Notes under the pieces: model-generated
What the model saw: only the letters and a program-made list of their open reading frames with translations
Databases searched by the model: none
What the model was told of the DNA's origin: nothing
Program-made: the position numbers and the translations under genes
Assembly: GCA_022376465.1 (NCBI GenBank)
Contig: JACDTU010000026.1
Span: 124,001 to 188,000, forward strand
Source: Cubamyces lactineus
Taxonomy: Eukaryota; Basidiomycota; Agaricomycetes; Polyporales; Polyporaceae
Reading direction: 5' to 3'
DNA length: 64,000 bases
Shown here: one piece after another, positions 57,068-64,000 of the stretch
How the letters are laid out: every line of letters starts with the position of its first letter
How positions within the stretch are numbered: position 1 is the stretch's first letter

Positions 57068-59706
57068 TCACTGCGACGGATGAGCCTGAGTGACGGGTTC
57101 CGCGAGTGCCGCATCCGACGAGATATCGGACACTTGCTGTTGCCACATGCTATAGTACAGGCCGCCTGCACGCATGAGCTCCTCGTGCGTGCCTTGCTCA
57201 ACAACCTGCCCATCCTTGAGAACAAGGATGAGGTCTTCCTCGGTAGTCAGCACAGTATGAATGGTTGATTAGCAGTATACTTACCGGCTTCAACGACCGT
57301 GCGCAAGCGATGAGCAATGAAAATGCTGGTGCGCGCCTTCTCGTGCAAGAGGTTGTTGACGTTCCGCATAAGCTCGGTCTCGGTGTGTGCATCCAATGCA
57401 GACGTCTACTCCTGTCATCAGTGCGGCCTCGCCAGTAGATGCATATTGTCACATACCGCTTCGTCAAAGAACAGAATCGGAGGATCTTTGAGAAGCACCC
57501 GGGCGACGGCGAGACGCTGCTTCTCTCCACCAGACAGCATCAACCCGCGCTCCCCGACCTTCGTCTTGTACTTGTCTGGTAATCTCATGATCGCCTCGTG
57601 TACGTGCGCCTTCCTGGCCGCCTCCATGACCTCTTCGTCGCTCGCGTCAAGCCGACCATAACGGATGTTCTGAAGGACGTCCGAGTGGAACAGAGGCGTA
57701 TCCTGGGGAACCACTCCAATCGCGCTTCGGAGTGAGGCGATCTGGAGGTCACGGATGTCCTGCCCGTCGACGTAGATACGGCCAGACGAAGGTTCGTAAA
57801 AGCGGAACAACAGACGGAATACCGTCGATTTCCCACACCCAGAAGGCCCGACAAGTGCAACTTTCTTGCCCGCGGGAATGGTGAAAGACATATTACGGAA
57901 GATGGGGCGGTCAGGATGGTATCCAAAGCTGACATTCTCGAAGGTGATCGAGCCTCCGCGTAGGTCCAGGGGCCTCGCGTCGGGCTTGTCCTATCCCTCG
58001 ATGAGTATGCTTTTTCCTCAATTAGAAAAGGCTCGTCAAACCTACCTTCGGAGGTTGGTTCTGAGTGGTCAGGTTGAACAGAACTTCCATGTCGAGAAGA
58101 CTCTGCCGCATCTCGCGGTAGATCGTACCCAAGAAGTTGAGAGGCAGCGAGAGTTGGAACACCAATTGATTGACCATTACGAGGTCGCCAACGGTCATGG
58201 TACCTAGCTCATATTGTGAACAGACTCACTCATATCAGAGGGCTACCGAAACCTACCCTTGATGACGCCTTGCGCTGCCAAGAACATCATCATCGTGAGT
58301 GCAGTAGAGAAGATAATGTTTTGGCCAGAGTTGAGGTACGCCAACGAAGTGGCAATCTTTATGGACGCCTTCTCGTACGCAGAGAGATGTTTGTCGTACT
58401 GTGCAACTTCAAACTTCTCGTTATTGAAGTGCTGTCCAAGGTACATGTATGAGTAGGTGCTGCGTAGAGGATCTTTCATCTATAATCACCTTTACAGCCT
58501 CGTAGTTGATGAGGGAATCTACTGCAACCGTCGCCGCCTTGTTGTCCGCGGCATTGGCCTCCCGACGGAACCGTGTTCTGTCATTCACAGAGCTGAGCCC
58601 CGATACATGGGGAATTGCCGATATGAGCCTACCTCCATGAAGTAGTTCGAACGGTAAACCAAGTATATGCTGCCATAGTGACCAGGGTAATCGCAGCGAA
58701 GTCCCATCCAAACTTGTAGGTCTGATCTGAAGTGAGCGCGAACACACATCGGTTGAGTTACAAAACTTACCAAGATACCACAAACGAGCGAAATCTCAAG
58801 GGCGGTGGGTACTATCCGGAATATGATGGCCTGCAAAATGAACGTGATGCCCCTGTACAATCTCAGTAAGGTAGCATGGGAGAGACGAAGTCATCGTACT
58901 TGGTTCCTCGATCAATGGCACGCGTAAGCCCTCCCGTCTGGCGAGATAGGTGGAACTTCAGGTCAAGGTTGAGAAGATGCTCGAAGGTCTGCCTCGCGAC
59001 CTTCCGAACTGCGGCTTGGCCGACGCTTGCAAACGTCGCGTTTAACAGTTCGCCGAAGAGCGTAGCGCCGATACGCGCGGCGCCATCTATACGGCATCCT
59101 GAGCGTGCGCATGTGCGGGCAACGCATGAGAGACGTACATCCGAGAATCAGGGAGCCCCCCACAACCCAGACGGTGGACGCAGCTGTGACATCGACATTG
59201 AGTGTGTCAATCACTTGCTTGAAGATGAGCGGGACCTGCACATTCAGGAGCTGCGAATAGTACAATGTTAAGCTGAAGAATAAGCGTAGCCCAATGAACG
59301 GCCGTACTTTGCCCCCGACGAGCAAACCAAAGCCAAACAAAACGCGGCTACGTGTCTTCCAGTCGTCCTTGGGCCATATGTTCTGGACGAGCTTGCGGAC
59401 TATGTTCCAGTCCCTTTTCCTCTGCTCTGACTGAGATATGTGTACAGCTTCCCCACCGAGGTCTTGCTTCGCTTGAGGCTTGGGAGGTTGCGCGGTCGCG
59501 TTGGGGGTCTGTTGATTCTGAGCGAGGTTCTGGAAGTAACGTGCACTGGTTTTAATATCCTTGGGCACTCTCCGTTGTCGAGCGCAGTTGACCGTAGTAG
59601 CAAAGGGTTTGAGAGGAGAGGAAATCGAACTGAAAGGCCTGTTCCAGGGCCGAGTGACGGCTTTGAGAGGCTGGGCAAGACACTGTCGGCACACGAAGAT
59701 GGACAT
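57068..59706 (-). CDS. atm1: Mitochondrial ABC transporter Atm1
   Basis: Half-size ABC exporter of the inner mitochondrial membrane that passes a sulfur-containing compound to the cytosolic iron-sulfur assembly system. Ten exons (minus): 59706-59139, 59086-58900, 58852-58771, 58721-58633, 58577-58490, 58431-58257, 58203-58046, 57990-57457, 57405-57285, 57234-57068; 722 residues, all phases fit. The N-terminus is basic with Ser/Arg ([14 protein letters not shown]), like a mitochondrial presequence. Hallmarks: [16 protein letters not shown], Walker [10 protein letters not shown] (about 497-505), signature LSGGEKQR (about 601-608), Walker B ILFFDEA (621-627), SIFIAHRL. The frame is open 37 codons further upstream (M at 59817), but the shorter start gives the better targeting sequence. 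Confidence 0.95.
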
Positions 59707-60322
59707 GAGTACAAGCCCCCCGATGTGAACGAGGTTTATATCATCGAGGAGTGAGAGACCGGACGAGGGAGTGGTTGACGACGAGGATGAGGAATCGAGG
59801 ATACATAGTGCCGACAATTCCGAGCTGAAGAGATCAGTTGGCGTGCTCGCGCGAGCTGCTAACCCCGACTATCTTATCAGATAAGATGGTTGTCCACGCG
59901 CCGTCGCACCAAACTTCAACTACGGCGCCGGCGCGGCTCAGTACTTACATCTACGCATACCCTTGTCGACCTTAAGGCTTGTCCTGCATGTACCAGCCGT
60001 GAGTTAGAGCCTTTGGTTGGTTTCGGCGTTCTTTTATCTCTCAAAACCCATGAACGTATGCAACAGGTACAATCCCAACTGACAAACTTGTTCATACATG
60101 ATGGTGAGGATGCATTTCTGCACTTATCATCACGGCCTACTTACGAGTTGAAAATAGGGAAGAGGTACTTTGTGTAAGAGGCGCCCTGGTTTGGTTATGC
60201 GAACGAGTTAACTACACCGATACGACGTAGGGCGACGATTGTCCTGGGTCTCATCAGTATCCCGTCTACGTTTGATGTGAGTAATTGCAGTATCCTTGGT
60301 CCTCTGCCTCCCAGAACGGTTA
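59707..60322. other. Intergenic
   Basis: atm1 promoter and the 3' side of an uncertain gene; a 95-codon plus-strand frame at 59890-60177 has no family resemblance. Confidence 0.4.
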
Positions 60323-61178
60323 CTAAGGTTTCATGCAGGGATCTTCTGTCCTCTCACACTTTCGTAGGTATCCGTGCACATTTGAAATCCTTAGAACTCC
60401 CCATGGGGACGCATACTTGAACATGTCTTTCAGCTGATCGTACGTCCCATACTGCCGCGGTGACCGGAACGTATTATAATTGATGGCTTGGATAGCCTCG
60501 TCCCTATTCTTGTCATTGGTTTCCTCGCGGAAATCAAGCGTTCCGACCAAGAAGAAGAAACGAGCTTTTCGGGGTTCCGCGTATCGACGCTCATGTTTAC
60601 CGGTAAGACCAGGACGAATCGTATCTTGCAACACATCACCGGAGAACTCGACTTTGCCGAGAACCCGTGCAGCATTGTCGAGCTTGTAGAGCATGATAAC
60701 GAGGGGTCTACTGCGCCAGGAGATCCATTCTACCTTGTTCCGCCTTCGACGTGTAGGCTACGTACTGCAGGAGCTCCCGGTACGTTCAATTCACAGCAGC
60801 TGCTGACGACTCGGCGATTGATATTTCGCCCAGTCTGACCGCCCGTAGTATTCCGTAGGCAGACGACCGATGTGCTCTATCGAAGTGGGAGGACGAGTAC
60901 AGCGAAGGTCTTCTTGTTGATCAGCCCCTTGCCGCCCGGAACGTGGTCTCTACGCCTACGGTTTGTATGCTATATATTGGCCCTCCTGTAGCGGTATTCT
61001 CGAAATAGCAAACTCCAACGCCTCCTGTACTCCGCCGTACTCCAGAGTGTGTACGTATTCTACCGTTGGTATGACTATTCCGAACACCCTGGAAATATAT
61101 TTGTCCGAGTTCATGGGCATGAATGTAGACTTGAGTGGGAGATGCGGGATCCTCATAATTGTCTAGCTCAAGCTTCAA
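60323..61178 (-). CDS. Hypothetical gene, uncertain structure
   Basis: Several minus-strand pieces look like exons: KLELDNYEDPASPTQVYIHA near 61178, then after an ATAG acceptor RRRRDHVPGGKGLINKKTF (about 60960-60900), then after a GTAG acceptor NKVEWISWRSRPLVIMLYK and LDNAARVLGKVEFSGDVLQ running to a stop at 60323 (ending EDPCMKP). Joints between the first pieces are unclear, and the start may lie further up. No domain recognised. The last exon, over 120 codons, is the best supported. Confidence 0.35.
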
Positions 61179-61530
61179 AGCTTCGTGAGGTTCCCCTCGG
61201 AGGTATTTTGAGTGTTGTTGACGATTGAAGTCGATACAGCGAGCCCGAAAACCATACTACTAAGCCATGTTCAATGATTTAGAACGAGAGCGTGGCATAA
61301 GTATAGTGCACTGGTGCAGTCGGATGTGACGGAGGGGACAATGACGTCATATGTCGCTGGAACGCAGGAGCAGGGATTGCATCCTACGACGTCATGCCAA
61401 AACGGTCGATGTAACCACATAGGCGCAAACTCCACCCACGGCCCCTTCTTATACCCCCTGTCCCCGCTCGTCGTGTTCGACATCGACCGCAACAACCATC
61501 TCTCACCCACAAAGTCTTTCTCTACTCATC

Positions 61531-62170
61531 ATGACCAGCATCATCTACACCGCATCTCGCAACGCATTCAAGCGGGCTGTCGCCCGCCCGTCGACGTCTG
61601 CGCTGGGCGCGACGCCTCGCTTCTACTCAAGCACCATGCACGATAACGACCCAGACGTAGGTTGCGCGTGAGTTCATTGGCTTACTCGCAGCTGAGCTTT
61701 CATGCAGGTCCTCGAGCAAGAGAAAAGGCGCAACTTGAGCAAGCAACAGCACAAGACGTCGACCCCTATCAACGAGGCACCGGGGTGGAACGAGAGCCTT
61801 GCTAGTGCATCCGAGGCAGCAGTAAAGGTGCGTTCTTGTACCGTGTTGATGTAGACAAATAGACTCACAAGCTGTACGCGCGTTGCAGGCCGACCGCTGG
61901 GGTGGAGGAACTGCGAAGGATTTGCAAGACCAAACGGTCAAATATGTAAAGAACCGTCACCATTCGTCCGACTCTGCAACGACGACGGAGCCCCCGCCGC
62001 ACGAGCCTGGCGTCTCCACGGCGCACATGAGGCAGGACGGTTCGGCAACTCCGGAGGCACCGTACCAGCGCGACGAGATCGACGGTCCATTGAGGACTGC
62101 TCATACCACAACGGTAGAGGAGACGGTCGAGCACGAAGAAGACGTTGTCACCCGAAAGAAGGTCTTGTAA
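61531..62170 (+). CDS. Small probable mitochondrial protein
   Basis: Three exons (61531-61656, 61708-61827, 61889-62170), 175 residues, introns 51 and 61 bases. The N-terminus (MTSIIYTASRNAFKRAVARP, then STSALGATPRFYSS) is basic, hydroxylated and free of acids, a good presequence. The middle NLSKQQHKTSTPINEAPGWN and ASEAAVKADR is conserved in many fungi as I recall it; the tail is acidic and Thr/Glu-rich. No enzymatic motif. I recognise the type but not a function. Confidence 0.75.
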
Positions 62171-63176
62171 GGCGCCACCAGGGTTTCAGGCGAGCTTCGA
62201 TGTACGAGTAGCACCACGAAGAGAGCGAAAAGGACCCTGTACAGTATCAGTTCATGTAGTTAGTCACTCTACCAAGTCGCATGCACATCAGATTTGAACA
62301 TCTAAGCAGAAAGCGCTTCGAAGATGGTACTCAGAGGTAACGCTTGCGTCGGTCGACAGCGTGGTGAACTACGACTTCCTGTTTAGCATCTAGCAACGTC
62401 GGCTGGATAGAAGGAGTTGTTGTTACATATGCTAGAGTTGCCCAAGTCAGGGATGGTTCGTGATGCAGATGATCACGTTAGCCCTCGACTTGTACTTTCG
62501 TTGTTCGCATTATATTCGTCGAACCTAACGTTATAATGGATTATAAGACGGAGTCCCGGATTATAGAAGCGCGAGACGTACATGCGAAAGAATTCAGAGT
62601 ATTTGCTGGTCACCGGTCAAGTATTAAGACTCACCGACGACTGTCGTCCTCCAGAGTGCTTTTTCAACCGCCTCAAGCCCCTGTAGTGGAGCCATTCACC
62701 ATGCGATATGAGACGGCCTAGCATCTACCAAGAATAGCGATGAGAAAGGACGTTATCCACAATCCATACAGCTGCAGCTGGTGGAAGGAGCTACGAAAGA
62801 ACTGAGGCAGTAGACGCCCGTCGCTAGCCACGCTTGCTTAGCCTCGAGGCAAGGTCCGAGTCGCCACCTTCTACCTTCTGTCATCTCGCCATCGTCCAGA
62901 GTACTACCTGCGGCCAGCGTGCAGCTGCGGGTGCATATCAACCTTGATAAACGTGCTGCAACGCGATCTATATCTCTTGTGCAATTCTACCCTACGGCAA
63001 TTCCGACGATTGCCACCCCCATACACGCACTGCTCTACCTATTCAATGCTCTCCAGCTTCAGCCACACATCTCTTACTGCCTCATAGCGCGTACTCTGTG
63101 GCAACGCCCCGCCGGATGATTCTACTTTCTTTCACGCTATACCTATATCAGTCGCCATTTCAGACCGTCGAGCACC
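62171..63176. other. No gene recognised
   Basis: About 1 kb; short frames only. It holds the 3' end of the small mitochondrial gene and the promoter of the next gene. Confidence 0.4.
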
Positions 63177-64000
63177 ATGAACTCGTTCTGGGACCTCGTC
63201 GACTGGCTTCTCCCTCCCGTACGCATCATCGACGACCTGGCAGATCCAATCGAACCTACCCACCACCGTTCGCGCGGTGCTAGCCATAGCCATGGCCATA
63301 ATAGCCCACAAGTCTCGCGTCGTACGTCCACAAGAGACTATGACAAGGAGAGGGAGAAAGAGCGCGAGCGGAGACGACACAATCGTGCAACGGACATCGA
63401 GCAGGAGCGAGGGCAATACCGCCAACGTATTCAACACCTCGAGCGCGAGAACGATGCCCTGCGCGAGCAGCTTAAGGAAACCCGGGAGGAGCTCGCAAAG
63501 CTCAACAATGTCGTGTTCCCGCCCACGCCAGAACGCACAGTACCTCCTTCCCCATGCACGCCGCAGGACTCGTTACAGCCGCCACCTGTATTACCGCAGA
63601 GGCCGGCACCAGTACACCTCCAGGTCGCGCCTGCCACTCCCGCACCCTCACAAGCATTCCACTCCGCAGAGGCCGCCCTCTCAGACCCGAAACGTCTGCG
63701 CATCTTATACACCGCGCTTCGTGCGACCTACAACGACGCGCGCCAGACAATTATCTCGCAAGCGGAAGAGCTTGGTTCCCTCAAGTCGTTCCTTTCGAAG
63801 ACCGACGATTGGTCCGGGGCGCAGCTCCTGCAGGCGTTAGCCGACCTCAATGGGGAGATTGTCCAGCTCGCCGCGTCCGTCTCCGAGGAGTTCTCGGCCA
63901 TGCTGCGCGCACATGAGGACGAGCCGTCCCTCGCGAAGGAACGTGACCGCGAGGTCGTGGAGGACGCCCTTGGCCCCGAGATGATCAGGATGCTTGAAGA
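63177..64000 (+). CDS. Coiled-coil protein, 3' end outside window
   Basis: Open frame from MNSFWDLVDWLLPPVRIIDD to the window edge (about 274 residues). A His/Ser-rich stretch is followed by a highly charged RDYDKEREKERERRR segment and a predicted coiled coil (QYRQRIQHLERENDALREQL). A Pro-rich linker follows (FPPTPERTVPPSP), then a second helical region (LRILYTALRATYNDARQTI) with heptad-like spacing. No known domain. Resembles uncharacterised Agaricomycete proteins; structural or scaffold role only guessed. Confidence 0.7.
   Translation, partial: MNSFWDLVDWLLPPVRIIDDLADPIEPTHHRSRGASHSHGHNSPQVSRRTSTRDYDKEREKERERRRHNRATDIEQERGQYRQRIQHLERENDALREQLKETREELAKLNNVVFPPTPERTVPPSPCTPQDSLQPPPVLPQRPAPVHLQVAPATPAPSQAFHSAEAALSDPKRLRILYTALRATYNDARQTIISQAEELGSLKSFLSKTDDWSGAQLLQALADLNGEIVQLAASVSEEFSAMLRAHEDEPSLAKERDREVVEDALGPEMIRMLE

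Noticed and set aside
59890..60177. 95-codon basic plus-strand frame upstream of atm1
   Set aside because: No family resemblance and no splice support; overlaps the likely atm1 promoter.

Overview
The window comes from a filamentous basidiomycete, most likely an Agaricomycete. Genes are split by many short introns (mostly 47-72 bases, GT-AG with a few GC-AG). Families include HET-domain proteins, F-box/leucine-rich proteins, arrays of GroES-like reductases, and pseudokinases with a helical N-terminal domain. Nothing prokaryotic, viral, rDNA or telomeric was seen. Exon borders were worked out by hand from splice sites, reading phase and family conservation. For most genes the exon lengths sum to an exact open frame.

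Layout. 0-6.9 kb: 3' part of kinetochore gene mis13/dsn1 (+), a DHHC palmitoyltransferase with an apparent one-base lesion (+), the NatB catalytic subunit naa20 (-), and an F-box/LRR-like gene (+). 8.9-17.7 kb: aldose 1-epimerase (-), a lone GroES-like medium-chain reductase (MDR, +), a HET-domain gene (+), and a Pro/Ser-rich protein with an Hsp20-like C-terminus (-). 17.7-26.6 kb: a gene-poor island with G-runs and short repeats. 26.6-30.3 kb: a large dual-specificity phosphatase of the Pps1 type (+).

31.0-41.4 kb: five head-to-tail MDR genes (-), all apparently intact and all with the same five-exon structure. They resemble ToxD/LovC-like trans-enoyl reductases. A broken relic of the same family lies just beyond on the other strand. 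43.4-47.1 kb: galactokinase (+) and a four-segment membrane protein (-). 47.8-54.5 kb: a second HET gene (-), a broken gene remnant (-), and a 12-exon gene (-) joining a helical N-terminal domain to a degenerate kinase fold, the architecture of animal MLKL. 54.9-64 kb: a 2-oxoglutarate/Fe(II) oxygenase (-), the mitochondrial ABC transporter atm1 (-), a weakly supported hypothetical gene (-), a small probable mitochondrial protein (+), and the 5' part of a coiled-coil protein (+).

The housekeeping genes (mis13, naa20, atm1, galactokinase, epimerase) look like a stable chromosomal backbone. The accessory signal is the MDR array and the HET/pseudokinase block. No PKS, NRPS or terpene synthase gene was found beside the reductases, so a secondary-metabolite role is only possible, not shown.
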